Shown here: positions 41,725 to 51,963 of the stretch, piece by piece
How the letters are laid out: every line of letters begins with the position of its first letter
Position numbering within the stretch: position 1 is the stretch's first letter
Origin: Croceibacterium_B sp963783195
Lineage (GTDB): Bacteria > Pseudomonadota > Alphaproteobacteria > Sphingomonadales > Sphingomonadaceae
NCBI GenBank assembly: GCA_963783195.1
Contig: CAWAMV010000004.1
Coordinates: 2,356,001-2,420,000, forward strand
Direction: 5' to 3'
Length of the DNA: 64,000 nt
Translations under genes and position numbers: made by a program
Notes under the pieces: generated by a model
What the model was told of the DNA's origin: nothing
Databases searched by the model: none
What the model saw: only the letters and a program-made list of their open reading frames with translations

Positions 41725-41893
41725 TGGTACTCTCCCTCTCTCCATCGCCCATCAGATTGCACAAGACGACGAATTGCGAAAGTCAAATTCGTTCTGGCGA
41801 GCCCCGCCCCTCCCTTTCAAAAGTGACGGAATGGACATATTCCGCCAAGGCCCGGGTAAGGCAGATTGCCGCATCCCGGCGGCCGGAGGCGCG

Positions 41894-42580
41894 ATGAGCG
41901 GCAAGGTACTGGTGGTTGAGGACGACGAGACGACGGCCGCCTTCGTGGCCCGCGGGCTCGACGAGCATGGCTTCGCGGTCGACCGGGTGGACAACGGACG
42001 CGACGGCCTCTTCCTGGCGATCGACGGCAATTACGACGCGATCGTGCTCGACCGCATGCTGCCGCAGATGGACGGCATGGCGGTGCTCGGCGCGCTGCGC
42101 GCGGCGCGAGTCGAGACACCGGTCATTTTCCTGTCGGCGCTGGGCACGGCGGACGATCGCGTGGACGGGCTCAACGCGGGCTCGGACGATTACCTGGTCA
42201 AGCCGTTCGCCTTTGCCGAACTGCTCGCCCGCCTGCGCCTGGTGATGCGCAAGGCGGCGGGTAGCCAGAAGGTGGTGACCGAGCTTTCGTGCGGCGGGCT
42301 GGAAATGAACCTGCTGTCGCGCAAGGTCAGCCGCGAGGGCCGCTCGATCGACCTCCAGCCGCGCGAATTCCGCCTGCTCGAATACCTCCTGCGCCACGCC
42401 GGACAGGTGGTGACACGCACGATGCTGCTGGAAGGCGTGTGGGACTACCACTTCGATCCCGGCACCAATGTAATCGACGTCCACATCAGCCGGCTGCGCA
42501 AGAAGATCGACGAGGGGTTTTCCGAGCAGATCCTGCACACGGTGCGCGGCGCGGGATATCGGCTCGGGACGGCGCACTAG
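41894..42580 (+). CDS. OmpR/PhoB-family response regulator
   Basis: This 228-residue regulator has a receiver domain (VEDDETTAAFV, phospho-acceptor Asp in IVLDRMLPQMDG near residue 54, YLVKPF) and a winged-helix output domain (LNLLSRKVSREG, TNVIDVHISRLRKKID, VRGAGYRLG). It resembles QseB/CpxR/TctD-type regulators. The ATG has GGAGG five bases upstream and gives MSGKVLVVED. The cognate kinase starts at the next base after the stop codon. Confidence 0.94.
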   Translation: MSGKVLVVEDDETTAAFVARGLDEHGFAVDRVDNGRDGLFLAIDGNYDAIVLDRMLPQMDGMAVLGALRAARVETPVIFLSALGTADDRVDGLNAGSDDYLVKPFAFAELLARLRLVMRKAAGSQKVVTELSCGGLEMNLLSRKVSREGRSIDLQPREFRLLEYLLRHAGQVVTRTMLLEGVWDYHFDPGTNVIDVHISRLRKKIDEGFSEQILHTVRGAGYRLGTAH

Positions 42581-43948
42581 ATGCGCTTTCGCTGGGGCAG
42601 CAGTTCCACGCGGCTCGCCGCGCTGCTGTTTGCCGCGATCTTCCTGCCGACCATCGGCATGGTATCGTTCATGCAGGTCGCCAGCGAGCGCTCGCTGGCC
42701 GAACAGCGCGCCGACCTGGTCACCGAGCTGAGGGACGAGCTCCTGTCCGAATACCAAGGCGGCGGCGCGCGGGGCCTGGTTACGGCCGTGCGCGACAGGC
42801 TGGAGTTCAATCCCCTTGGGGAAGAGGTCCTGTCCTATGCCGCCAGGGATGGCCGGGTCGTCGCCGGCAATCTTGAAATCTGGCCTGCGACCGACCCGCA
42901 CCGCACGCGCTGGTCGGAGGTTTTCCTGCGTCGCGAGGGCGACCAGCAGGCGCGCCCCGTCGTCCTCCTCGTCACGCAGCTGCCCGACGGTTCGCGCCTG
43001 CTGACCGGCCACGTCGCCAGCGGCAGCGCGGAATTGAACGCGGCCAACCGCTGGGCGCTGGTGCTGGCGCTGCTGGTGGCGCTGCCTCTCAGCTTCGGGC
43101 TGGCCTTCCTGCTCATGCGCATGATCGAGCGGCGCGCCGCCTCGATTGCCCGCATTGCCGAGCGCGTGGGCGGCGGCGACCTCTCGCAGCGCGTCGAACT
43201 GGGCCGCGGCGAGGATGCCTTCGCCCGCCTGGGCCGCGGTCTCAATGCCATGTTCGACCGGATCGAGGCGCTGGTGACCGAGCTCAGGCTGGTCACCGAT
43301 GGCCTTGCCCACGACCTGCGCTCGCCGGTCACTCGCCTTCAGTCGGTGATCGAGCGGGCCGCGGCCAACGTCGAGGACGATACCGCTGCCGATGCGCTCG
43401 AAAGCGCGCGGCAGGAAGCGCAGAACCTGCAGGCGATGCTGACCACCGCGCTGCAGATCAGCCGCGCCGAAGCCGGTATCGGCCGCGATCGCTTCGTGCC
43501 GGTGGACATCGCCGCCGCGCTGGACGACCTGGTCGAGATCTTCGGGCCGGTCGCGGAGGAGGAAGGGTTCGCACTCACCGCTCAGGCGCCGGCCGGGCTC
43601 GTGCTTTCAGCCCATCGCGAGCTGCTGGGCCAGGCGCTCGGCAACCTGGTCGAAAACGCCCTTCGTTATGCCTCGGGCGCCTCTGCGATCGCGCTGGCGG
43701 CGAAGGTCGAGGGGAACGAAGTGATCCTGTCGGTCACCGACGACGGCCCTGGTATCGCCGCCGAACGCCGGGGCGACGCGTTGCGCCGCTTCGGCCGCCT
43801 CGACCCGGCGCGTCACCTCGGCGGCTCTGGCCTCGGTCTTTCGTTGGTCGAGGCGACAGCGCGGCTGCATGGCGGGCGGTTTGAACTGACCGACGCCGAT
43901 CCCGGCCTTTCGGCGCGGCTCGTCCTGCCGCTGACCGCGGTGTCATAG
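42581..43948 (+). CDS. Sensor histidine kinase of an OmpR-type pair
   Basis: This 455-residue membrane kinase has TM1 near residues 12-30 and TM2 near 155-180 (LVLALLVALPLSFGLAFLL). A periplasmic domain lies between them, then HAMP (MIERRAASIARIAERVGGGD), HisKA with the phospho-acceptor His in GLAHDLRSPVTRLQS near 246, N-box NLVENALRYAS, G1 VTDDGPGIAAE and G2 GSGLGLSLV. It is immediately downstream of its regulator without spacing. The input signal is unknown. A strong terminator region follows. Confidence 0.94.
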   Translation: MRFRWGSSSTRLAALLFAAIFLPTIGMVSFMQVASERSLAEQRADLVTELRDELLSEYQGGGARGLVTAVRDRLEFNPLGEEVLSYAARDGRVVAGNLEIWPATDPHRTRWSEVFLRREGDQQARPVVLLVTQLPDGSRLLTGHVASGSAELNAANRWALVLALLVALPLSFGLAFLLMRMIERRAASIARIAERVGGGDLSQRVELGRGEDAFARLGRGLNAMFDRIEALVTELRLVTDGLAHDLRSPVTRLQSVIERAAANVEDDTAADALESARQEAQNLQAMLTTALQISRAEAGIGRDRFVPVDIAAALDDLVEIFGPVAEEEGFALTAQAPAGLVLSAHRELLGQALGNLVENALRYASGASAIALAAKVEGNEVILSVTDDGPGIAAERRGDALRRFGRLDPARHLGGSGLGLSLVEATARLHGGRFELTDADPGLSARLVLPLTAVS

Positions 43949-44023
43949 CGCTCGTTAGGGTGGAATTGAGGGGGCGGAAATGCGGCGGCGCGCCGGGGAA
44001 TGCGCGCCGCCGCCAGTGCTGTG

Positions 44024-44094
44024 TCGGCCTGCTTCCTTCCCGCCCCGTGGGTCGAGGGTCGTGGGGAGGGTCGGGGCGGGAAGGAAGGGGCCGA
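44024..44094. repeat. Long perfect-arm hairpin in the intergenic region
   Basis: Two arms, TCGGCC plus CTTCCTTCCCGCCCCG and their complement, form a stem of 22 bp interrupted by a 2x1 internal loop, with a 24-base purine-rich loop. It lies between a kinase gene and a convergent small gene and is far longer than an ordinary terminator. It could be an RNA stability or transcription-stop element. Confidence 0.6.
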
Positions 44095-44095
44095 C

Positions 44096-44144
44096 GGCCG
44101 GCCGGGAGCGATCCGAAGGGGTCGAACACTCCCGGCCGGCCTTT
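44096..44144. terminator. Second hairpin, likely bidirectional terminator
   Basis: A perfect 13-bp inverted repeat, GGCCGGCCGGGAG / CTCCCGGCCGGCC with a 20-base loop, is followed on the plus strand by TTTC. It abuts the larger hairpin and lies 27 bases from the convergent small gene. It probably ends both transcripts. Confidence 0.65.
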
Positions 44145-44170
44145 CGCCGAACGGAGCGGCGAAAGCGGAA

Positions 44171-44356
44171 TTACTTCGTCTTCGCGGCCTTCTTCTGCGC
44201 GTCCTTGCAGCTCTTGAGCGCAGCGCCCTTGAGGTTCTTGCACGCGTCCTTCGTCGTCGAGGTCGCCGGCTTGGCGGGGGTGGCGGCGGAGGCGACGACC
44301 GGACTTGCGAGGAGCATCGTGCCGGCAAGCGAAGCGAGAAGCGTCTTGGTGTTCAT
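44171..44356 (-). CDS. Small secreted Lys/Ala-rich protein
   Basis: This 61-residue precursor has a signal peptide cleaved after ASA near residue 24. The mature peptide is short and basic (KPATSTTKDACKNLKGAALK, ending KKAAKTK) and has two cysteines that could form a disulphide. Unknown function; similar Cys-pair small proteins occur in sphingomonads. GGAG stands about ten bases before the ATG. Confidence 0.65.
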   Translation of the reverse strand: MNTKTLLASLAGTMLLASPVVASAATPAKPATSTTKDACKNLKGAALKSCKDAQKKAAKTK

Positions 44357-44474
44357 CGTGGGGGTCTCCAGTTCGCGGCTCAACCGGGCCGCTGGAGAAC
44401 GATCTAACCTGGTGGACCTGCCGCGCCGCTGACAGGACGGTGACAAATCCGTAAGACTGACCCTGGCGGCCGGA

Positions 44475-45059
44475 TCAGGGCAAGGCCTGCGCGGTGTCGA
44501 GGTGCTTCTGCAGCGTGGGGATGGTGTCCTTCGCCATGCTTGTTACCGCTTGTGCATCGTTGCTGTTCGCCTCTTCCTGGTAGGCGGCGATGTCCTTCTT
44601 GTGGTCCTCGATCATCGCCTGCTTGAAGGTCTTGTCGAACTCCGTCCCGTCCATGCCCTGCAACTTGGCATAGAGCACATCGGCCTCTGCCTTCGTCTCG
44701 TCGGTCGTCGGGACGTTCATCTCGGTCGCCATGGCCTTGACCTTGTCGAGATGGGTGCCGTGGTCGTTCATCAGCATCTGGCCGAAGTCCTTGACCTGCT
44801 GCGAGGAACCCTCGGCTGCGGCGAGCTTGCCGACGCGGACCTCGCTGTTGTCGCCCTTCATCGCCTCGGTCAGGAACTGCGCGGCATGGTCGCTCACGCC
44901 CTGCTGCACGGCGGCTGCATCCGCGCCCATGGCGCTCGTGTCCGTCGCCATAGTATCGGCGGCTACCGGCTGGTCGGCGTCGTTGTCGGCGCAGCCGGCG
45001 AGCGAGAGCCCCGCCGCCGCCGCCGCCATTCCCAACATGTGATATTTCCTGAAGCGCAT
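44475..45059 (-). CDS. DUF4142 domain lipoprotein
   Basis: This 194-residue precursor has a lipobox LAGC at residues 20-23. The mature part is a DUF4142 helical bundle of the ferritin-like type (FLTEAMKGDNSEVRVGKLAA, VKDFGQMLMNDHGTHLDKVK, FDKTFKQAMIEDHKKDIAAY). DUF4142 proteins are periplasmic or outer-membrane; the function is undefined. AGGAG stands eight bases before the ATG. It is divergent from ettA, so the 200-base gap holds both promoters. Confidence 0.85.
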   Translation of the reverse strand: MRFRKYHMLGMAAAAAGLSLAGCADNDADQPVAADTMATDTSAMGADAAAVQQGVSDHAAQFLTEAMKGDNSEVRVGKLAAAEGSSQQVKDFGQMLMNDHGTHLDKVKAMATEMNVPTTDETKAEADVLYAKLQGMDGTEFDKTFKQAMIEDHKKDIAAYQEEANSNDAQAVTSMAKDTIPTLQKHLDTAQALP

Positions 45060-45260
45060 GGAACGTCTCCTCTTTTTCCCATCCTCGCGGCAACCCCGCA
45101 AATGCGCGGCAAGTTCCCGCAATCGGCGCAAGAGACCCGGCAACCCGACGGACTGAGCGGGGCCGGCCCGCAGTGCCGGAAATTCGCGGCGCTTGCCCCT
45201 GCCCTCGCCACCCCCTATCTGCGCGCCAACTCCACAACCTGACAGATTCCAAGGACGACC

Positions 45261-46934
<1,674 letters not shown>

Positions 46935-46950
46935 TTGGCATAATCGGGTC

Positions 46951-47029
46951 GTAAGCCGACTGGCGTCTTGCAACTCGATTGCAGACGACAGTGGCGGCTT
47001 GCCACCTCGATCGAGCACGTTCGGCTTAC
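46951..47029. ncRNA. Candidate branched RNA/DNA structure between ettA and a cytochrome gene
   Basis: A closing stem of nine base pairs (GTAAGCCGA / TCGGCTTAC) encloses a hairpin CGTCTTGCAA/TTGCAGACG (one bulge, loop CTCGA), a hairpin GTGGC/GCCAC (loop GGCTT) and a CTCGATCGAG palindrome. The fold is a three-way-junction-like structure on either strand. No T-run follows. It may be a structured leader of the cytochrome gene, an RNA gene, or a small palindromic element. Confidence 0.4.
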
Positions 47030-47117
47030 ACGCCTTACCCGAAACCGATCTTGCGCCAACTTGTGTCTGCCGACCACGCTGCGCTACACCGCTGCCTCTC
47101 CAAGAAGGGATCCTGTT

Positions 47118-47456
47118 GTGCTCAAGCGTCTGCTCATCCTTGCAATTCCGCTCATCGCCGCGGCTTGCGTAACCGACCGCGAGGCGGACACTCTTTCCGA
47201 GAGTGCAGCCAAGGGCAGGGATTTTGCCCAGGCGAACTGTGCCAGCTGTCATGCGCTGGATGACGGGGTTTCGCCCAATCCCAATGCTCCGAGCCTTCGC
47301 CGAGCGGCCCACCGTTTGCCGGACTGGATGGTAGCGGGATCGTTCGAGCGGGGAATCCAGGTCGGTCATACGACCAAGATGCCGGTCTTCAAATTCGAAG
47401 ACGAAGACATCGCCAATCTGCTCGCCTATTTCGAGGCGCTCAAAGAGAAGGATTGA
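47118..47456 (+). CDS. Small c-type cytochrome lipoprotein
   Basis: This 112-residue precursor has a lipobox IAAAC near residue 17 and one CASCH heme motif near residue 41. The distal Met is probably in KMPVFKFEDEDI near residue 91, and a C-terminal helix holds LLAYFEALKEK. The GTG start with AGAAGGGA eight bases upstream fits best. It resembles the monoheme cytochromes that serve as periplasmic electron carriers. A structured element lies 88 bases upstream, and the acylphosphatase gene follows closely. Confidence 0.8.
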   Translation: MLKRLLILAIPLIAAACVTDREADTLSESAAKGRDFAQANCASCHALDDGVSPNPNAPSLRRAAHRLPDWMVAGSFERGIQVGHTTKMPVFKFEDEDIANLLAYFEALKEKD

Positions 47457-47485
47457 ACGGTGGCCAGGCCGCCCCGATTGCCGGC

Positions 47486-47752
47486 ATGAGCGCCCGTCAT
47501 CTCATCGTCCACGGCCGCGTACAGGGCGTGTTCTATCGCGACTGGACCGTTGCCACCGGGCGCTCGCTGGGCGTGGCGGGGTGGGTCAGGAACCTGTCCG
47601 ACGGCACGGTCGAAGCGCACGTGGAGGGCCAGCAAGGCGCCGTGCGGCAGATGATCGCCGCGATGCACGAGGGGCCGCCGCATGCGCAGGTCGAGCGGAT
47701 CGACGAGCGCGAGGTTCAGGTCGAGGGTTCAGGCGCGTTCGAGCGGCGGTAG
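47486..47752 (+). CDS. Acylphosphatase
   Basis: This 88-residue acylphosphatase hydrolyses carboxyl-phosphate bonds. The active-site block GRVQGVFYRDWTVATGRSLG (Arg near residue 19) and the GWVRNLSDGTVEA block with the catalytic Asn near residue 37 are both present. The length is typical. The ATG 11 codons into the open frame matches family N-termini. It lies 29 bases after the cytochrome gene on the same strand. Confidence 0.9.
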   Translation: MSARHLIVHGRVQGVFYRDWTVATGRSLGVAGWVRNLSDGTVEAHVEGQQGAVRQMIAAMHEGPPHAQVERIDEREVQVEGSGAFERR

Positions 47753-47837
47753 GGTTCACCGGCCAGATCCAGCCTGTCACGCGGGATATGTCCCGGGCGG
47801 TGCTCTTTTCTTCCGCGACGTGGAGAAAGGAAGCACG

Positions 47838-47860
47838 GCCCGGAACAAGTCCGGGCTGAC
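47838..47860 (+). repeat. Extragenic hairpin ending CCGGGCTGAC, copy 1
   Basis: GCCCGGA-ACAAG-TCCGGGC followed by TGAC, a perfect 7-bp stem. It may terminate the acylphosphatase transcript. A related hairpin with the same 3' end (CCGGGCTGAC) lies beyond the next gene at 48511-48537, so the two flank the FKBP gene. Confidence 0.5.
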
Positions 47861-48015
47861 AAAGGGGGCAATTCTCCGCTGGGCGAAGGGGGCGAGGCGT
47901 CGATTTGACTCCCGGCGCCTCAGTTGCGAGACTCGGGGCTCGGCGTTCGATTACGAGCGCGTTCCTACGCGGCCCCTCCCCCCGGCCGCTTCATACCAAT
48001 CCCGAAGGATTTCCC

Positions 48016-48453
48016 ATGACGACCCCCAACAACGGCGACACCGTATCCATCGACTACGTGCTGCGCAGGAGCGACGGCGAAGTGGTCGGCGACACCCAGG
48101 GCCAGGGCCCGCAGGCGATCCAGCTCGGCACGGGGCAGATGTTCCCGCAGATCGAGCAGGCGCTGACGAACATGCAGGTCGGCGAGCAGAAGACCGTCAC
48201 GCTCGACAGCGAAAACGCGTTCGGTCCGCGACGCGAGGAACTGGTCATCGAGATCCCGCGCGAGAACCTGCCGCCCGAGCCCGCTCCCCAGCCTGGCATG
48301 GCGCTGCAGGCCCAGCAGCAGAATGGTCAGCCGATGACGCTCTATGTCGTCGAGGTCGGCGACACGGCGGTCAAGGCTGACGCCAACCACCCGCTCGCGG
48401 GCGAGGACCTGTCGTTCGACATTACCCTGCGCGACATCAAGAAGGCAGCCTGA
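48016..48453 (+). CDS. FKBP-type peptidyl-prolyl isomerase
   Basis: This 145-residue SlyD-like FKBP shows GDTVSIDYVLRRSDGEVVGD at the start and IQLGTGQMFPQIEQALTNMQVGEQKTVTL, the SlyD-type insertion loop region (ENAFGPRREELVIEIPRENLP). LSFDITLRDIKKA closes the FKBP fold. The His-rich C-terminal tail of E. coli SlyD is absent. It is a cytoplasmic folding helper. The ATG is preceded by GAAGGA eight bases upstream. Confidence 0.9.
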   Translation: MTTPNNGDTVSIDYVLRRSDGEVVGDTQGQGPQAIQLGTGQMFPQIEQALTNMQVGEQKTVTLDSENAFGPRREELVIEIPRENLPPEPAPQPGMALQAQQQNGQPMTLYVVEVGDTAVKADANHPLAGEDLSFDITLRDIKKAA

Positions 48454-48510
48454 GGCTACGACCGGGACGGTGCGGCTGCCTGCGCAACTGCACCGCCCGC
48501 TCCTCTTCTG

Positions 48511-48537
48511 GTCATCCCGGCCTGGTGCCGGGCTGAC
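48511..48537 (+). repeat. Extragenic hairpin, copy 2
   Basis: GTCA-T-CCCGGC-CTGGT-GCCGGG-C-TGAC, an 11-bp imperfect stem, begins 57 bases after the FKBP gene. It shares the CCGGGCTGAC end with copy 1 and resembles common extragenic palindromes of alphaproteobacteria. Probable terminator or REP-like element. Confidence 0.5.
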
Positions 48538-48755
48538 GAGGAGGCAAACGATTTTCCTACACGTCCATCGCTGGTTAGCAGCGGCCAATGGGCGTTCATT
48601 TCCCGATTCCGTGGCACGACATCAGGGCGTTCCTGTGCGCTTCAGGCCGATCTGGACGCGCCAGGTTCTGGTGTAAACTTGACGTCACCTTCCACCGCCC
48701 GGTTTCAGCTGCTGGACACCGTTCCACCTGTTCCACCTGTGTGAACCTCGCCGTC
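48538..48755. other. Gene-free region holding a GTTCCA repeat motif
   Basis: No gene is supported between the FKBP hairpin and the convergent ClC gene. At 48714-48735 lies the second copy of the GGACA-N2-GTTCCA-N2-TGTTCCA motif. Open frames here do not show coding character. Confidence 0.5.
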
Positions 48756-50090
48756 TCAGGCGTAGCGGTTCTCTTCCGGCTCCGGCGGCGTAGGAGGCGG
48801 GAGGAAATCGCGCGCCAGCGCGTGGTACAATCGCTCGCGGCAGACCAGCGCTCCGGTCCAGTCGCCGATCAGGCAGGTGGCGAACAGCGGCAGGATGGCG
48901 GCGGTGGTGCCGGTCGTCTCCGACAGGATGATGACCGCTGTCAGCGGTGCGCGGACCACGCCCACGAAGTAGCCCGCCATGCCGAGCAAGACGATCGCAC
49001 CGCTCTCGCTGCTCGGGAACAACGGGGTCAGCAGGTTGCCCAGCCCCGCCCCGACCGCCAGCGAGGGCGCGAAGATGCCGCCGGGGATCCCGCTGGCGCT
49101 GGTCACCAGGGCGGCGACGAGCTTGGCCGGTCCGAACCAGTAATCGCCCTGCGCACCCGCCAGCAGCTCCCGCGTCGGCTCGTACCCGGTGCCCCAGGTC
49201 GATCCGCCGGTGGCGATGCCGAGGACCGCGACGATCAGGCCGCAGACGAAGGCGGTCAGCAGCGGGCGCTTGCCGAGCGTGCTCTTCCACCGTCCGTCGG
49301 GCCCGCGAAGCGCCAGAAAGGCACGCGAGAACAGCCCGCCGAGCGCGCCGCCGACCACGCCGGCGAGCGGCGCGGCGACGAGGACCGAGACCAACGGCAG
49401 CCCGTGCCCGACGTGGCCGAAATAGACGTAACCGCCGGCGATGCCCTGGCTGGTCAGGCCCGCCACCATCACCGCGCCCATGACCAGCACGGCAACGCGC
49501 TGTTCGTAGGCGACGGCGAGTTCCTCGATCGCGAAGGCGATCCCCGCGAGCGGCGTGTTGAATGCCGCTGCCACGCCCGCTGCGCCACCGGCGATCAGCA
49601 CGCCGGGCGTCAGCTTCGCGCCAAACAGGCGGTGGACCTGGACCATGACAGCCGCGCCGAGCTGCACCGTGGGCCCCTCGCGCCCGACGGAGGCACCGCC
49701 GAACAGCGCGCCGACCGACAGCGCCAGCTTGGCAAGGCCGGTGCGCACCGAGAGCAGCGTCATGGAGATCGGCCCGTCCGGGTGCCTGCTGGCGGCGATG
49801 ACCTGGGGAATGCCCGACCCGCGTGCCTCCGGCGCCAGCGAGCGTGTCAGCGCCGCGATCACGACGAACAGGAACGGCGTGAGGATCAGCGGGGCATAGC
49901 GCTGCTCGCCCGCGATACCGGCAAAGGTGCGCTGCGCATAATCGCCGGCCCAGGCGAACAGCACGGCGAACACGCCGATGAGCAATGCGGACACGAGCAT
50001 CGCCAGCCGCTTGCGCCACACGTCGGCCTCGGTCACCTCCTCGGGCAAGGCGGCGCCCACACGGCGGAACAGCTCGGAAATCGGCGGCAT
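48756..50090 (-). CDS. ClC-family chloride channel/transporter
   Basis: This 444-residue membrane protein of the ClC family carries the selectivity motifs GSGIPQV near residue 70, GREGPTVQLGA near 109 and GIPGGIFAPSLAVGAGLG near 315. About 16-18 helices are expected. The gating glutamate is present in the GREGP motif, typical of Cl-/H+ exchangers and channels alike. Members serve in acid response or volume control. The internal ATG (MPPISELF) is preferred because family members begin there. Confidence 0.93.
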   Translation of the reverse strand: MPPISELFRRVGAALPEEVTEADVWRKRLAMLVSALLIGVFAVLFAWAGDYAQRTFAGIAGEQRYAPLILTPFLFVVIAALTRSLAPEARGSGIPQVIAASRHPDGPISMTLLSVRTGLAKLALSVGALFGGASVGREGPTVQLGAAVMVQVHRLFGAKLTPGVLIAGGAAGVAAAFNTPLAGIAFAIEELAVAYEQRVAVLVMGAVMVAGLTSQGIAGGYVYFGHVGHGLPLVSVLVAAPLAGVVGGALGGLFSRAFLALRGPDGRWKSTLGKRPLLTAFVCGLIVAVLGIATGGSTWGTGYEPTRELLAGAQGDYWFGPAKLVAALVTSASGIPGGIFAPSLAVGAGLGNLLTPLFPSSESGAIVLLGMAGYFVGVVRAPLTAVIILSETTGTTAAILPLFATCLIGDWTGALVCRERLYHALARDFLPPPTPPEPEENRYA

Positions 50091-50282
50091 GCGCGTGGCC
50101 CTAGGCCGCCCGGCGCCACCGGTCCAGCCGCGAGGCTCGCTGCTGCGAGTGTTAATGTCGGAAGCTCTGAAGATGAACGAAAGGGCGACAGAGCGGTTCA
50201 CTGCCGCGACAGCCCGAATCGCTTAATTCAGCGTCATCACGGGCCGCATCCCACTCTGCGGTATGTTCGGGAGACAACGCAG

Positions 50283-51227
50283 ATGTCGATTACCAAGTTC
50301 TTCACCGGCGGCGGAATTGCGGCAATCGCTGCCGCGCTCGTCATCACCGCCGTTCCGGCCCAGGCGCAGGACAAGCGCAACTGGCGCGCCCAGCGCGAGG
50401 AATCCGGCGCTCGCCAGAATAGCGGGCGGACGGTTTCGGAACAGCGCAGCTGGAACCGCGGTTCGCAACAGGCACAGCCGCAGCAACAGCCGCAGCGCTC
50501 GTGGACGCCCCCGGCCCGGCAGCAGCGACAGCAGCAGGCGCCGCAGCAGCAGCCACAACGTTCGTGGAACCGGGGAAGCCAGCAGCAGGCCCCGCAGGGC
50601 GGACCGATCGCGCAGCAACGCGCAGGCCGCGACTGGAACAACTCCGACCGGGCCGGTCGTGACTGGAACCGCTCGGATGCCCAGGCGCAGGCGCAAGTTC
50701 GCGCCCAGCAGCAGGCCCAGATCGAAGCCCGGGCCCGCGCCGAACGCCAGCAGCGCGACTGGAACGGCAATCGCGATAATCGCACCGTCTCGCGCAACGG
50801 CACGTACGCCGACCGCAATCGCAACCAGACCTATCGTAGGGACACCGATCGCAACTGGCGCGACAACGATCGCAGCGGACAGTCTTACGCCTATCGCGAC
50901 GGTCGGCGCGACCAGCGCCAGTGGGACCGCCGCTGGCGCGACAACAACCGCTACAACTGGCAGTCCTACCGCAGTGCCAACCGGTCGACCTATCGCCTGG
51001 GCTCGTACTACGCGCCCTATCGCGGGTATTCGTATCGCCGGCTGAGCATCGGGTTCTTCCTCGACAACCTGTTCTATTCGAACCGGTACTGGATCAACGA
51101 TCCGTGGTCCTATCGCCTGCCCGAGGTCTACGGCCCCTACCGCTGGGTCCGCTATTACGACGACGCCATGCTGGTCGACGTCTACAGCGGCGAAGTGGTG
51201 GACGTGATCTACGACTTCTTCTGGTGA
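50283..51227 (+). CDS. RcnB-family secreted protein
   Basis: This 314-residue precursor has a signal peptide cleaved after AQA near residue 28. A low-complexity region from about residue 45 to 190 is made of Gln-, Arg- and Trp-rich units with repeated QRSWNRGSQQ segments. A C-terminal RcnB-like domain follows (YRLGSYYAPYRGYSYRRLSI, YRWVRYYDDAMLVDVYSGEV, ending IYDFFW). RcnB of E. coli affects Ni/Co homeostasis; here only the fold is supported. A Rho-independent terminator follows. Confidence 0.85.
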   Translation: MSITKFFTGGGIAAIAAALVITAVPAQAQDKRNWRAQREESGARQNSGRTVSEQRSWNRGSQQAQPQQQPQRSWTPPARQQRQQQAPQQQPQRSWNRGSQQQAPQGGPIAQQRAGRDWNNSDRAGRDWNRSDAQAQAQVRAQQQAQIEARARAERQQRDWNGNRDNRTVSRNGTYADRNRNQTYRRDTDRNWRDNDRSGQSYAYRDGRRDQRQWDRRWRDNNRYNWQSYRSANRSTYRLGSYYAPYRGYSYRRLSIGFFLDNLFYSNRYWINDPWSYRLPEVYGPYRWVRYYDDAMLVDVYSGEVVDVIYDFFW

Positions 51228-51274
51228 CGCACTGAAACGAGTTTCCGCCGGAAGAGTGGACCGGCGGGAGCGGA

Positions 51275-51305
51275 GCCCCCACGTCCTCGCGGCGTGGGGG
51301 CTTTT
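51275..51305 (+). terminator. Rho-independent terminator after the RcnB-like gene
   Basis: GCCCCCACG pairs with CGTGGGGGC (9 bp, 9-base loop) followed by TTTT, 48 bases after the stop codon. Textbook intrinsic terminator on the plus strand; it may serve the convergent cytochrome b561 gene too. Confidence 0.9.
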
Positions 51306-51313
51306 GCGCCTCG

Positions 51314-51871
51314 TCAGTCCGCGCGATTGGCCGGGTTACGCGGCGTGCCCCAGGGCAGCATACGCCACAGGTCGCCGTCCTTGTCCCAGAAATGGTGCTT
51401 GAGAGCGCCAAGTACGTGCAATCCGATCAACCAGATCATGACATTGCCCAGCGTTTGGTGGATCTCGAGCACGCCGTGGCCGCCCCGGCGGTCGAGCCCG
51501 CCGACCGAAGGCCAGACAATGCCGAACATATCGACCTTCCCGCCCTCTCCCGACACACCGATCCAGCCGAGCAGCGGCAACCCGATCAGCAGGATGTAGA
51601 AGACCGCGTGGACCGTCTTTGCCAGCAGAACTTCCCACCGCGCGAGGTGACTTCCGAGCGGCGGGCGCTTGTGGGTAAGGCGCCACGCGATCCGGACAAC
51701 GGTGAGGAGCAGAATGAGCATGCCGGTGGCGATGTGCCAGTACATGACGTCACCCTGCTGGTCGCGCGGCAGTTCGCCCGCCTTCTCCGCGATCTGCCAG
51801 TTGACGATGACGAGAATGGCGATGAGCCAGTGGAGCGTCATGGCACCCCAGGAATAGCGTGTGACCGGCAT
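51314..51871 (-). CDS. Cytochrome b561-like membrane protein
   Basis: This 185-residue protein has four predicted transmembrane helices and the bacterial cytochrome b561 pattern: SWGAMTLHWLIAILVIVNW with a heme His near residue 14, YWHIATGMLILLLTVVRIAW near 45, VHAVFYILLIGLPLLGWIG near 90 and NVMIWLIGLHVLGALKHHFW near 140. It transfers electrons between quinol and superoxide or other acceptors. It overlaps no gene and lies near its own terminator. Confidence 0.92.
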   Translation of the reverse strand: MPVTRYSWGAMTLHWLIAILVIVNWQIAEKAGELPRDQQGDVMYWHIATGMLILLLTVVRIAWRLTHKRPPLGSHLARWEVLLAKTVHAVFYILLIGLPLLGWIGVSGEGGKVDMFGIVWPSVGGLDRRGGHGVLEIHQTLGNVMIWLIGLHVLGALKHHFWDKDGDLWRMLPWGTPRNPANRAD

Positions 51872-51963
51872 TCGGGACCTTTCGATTGGGACCGGGAACG
51901 GTCCGGCGCGACCCGGACAGCGAAACCTTGCAACAACCGCTCGGGTTTGGAAAGGTCGCCCGG

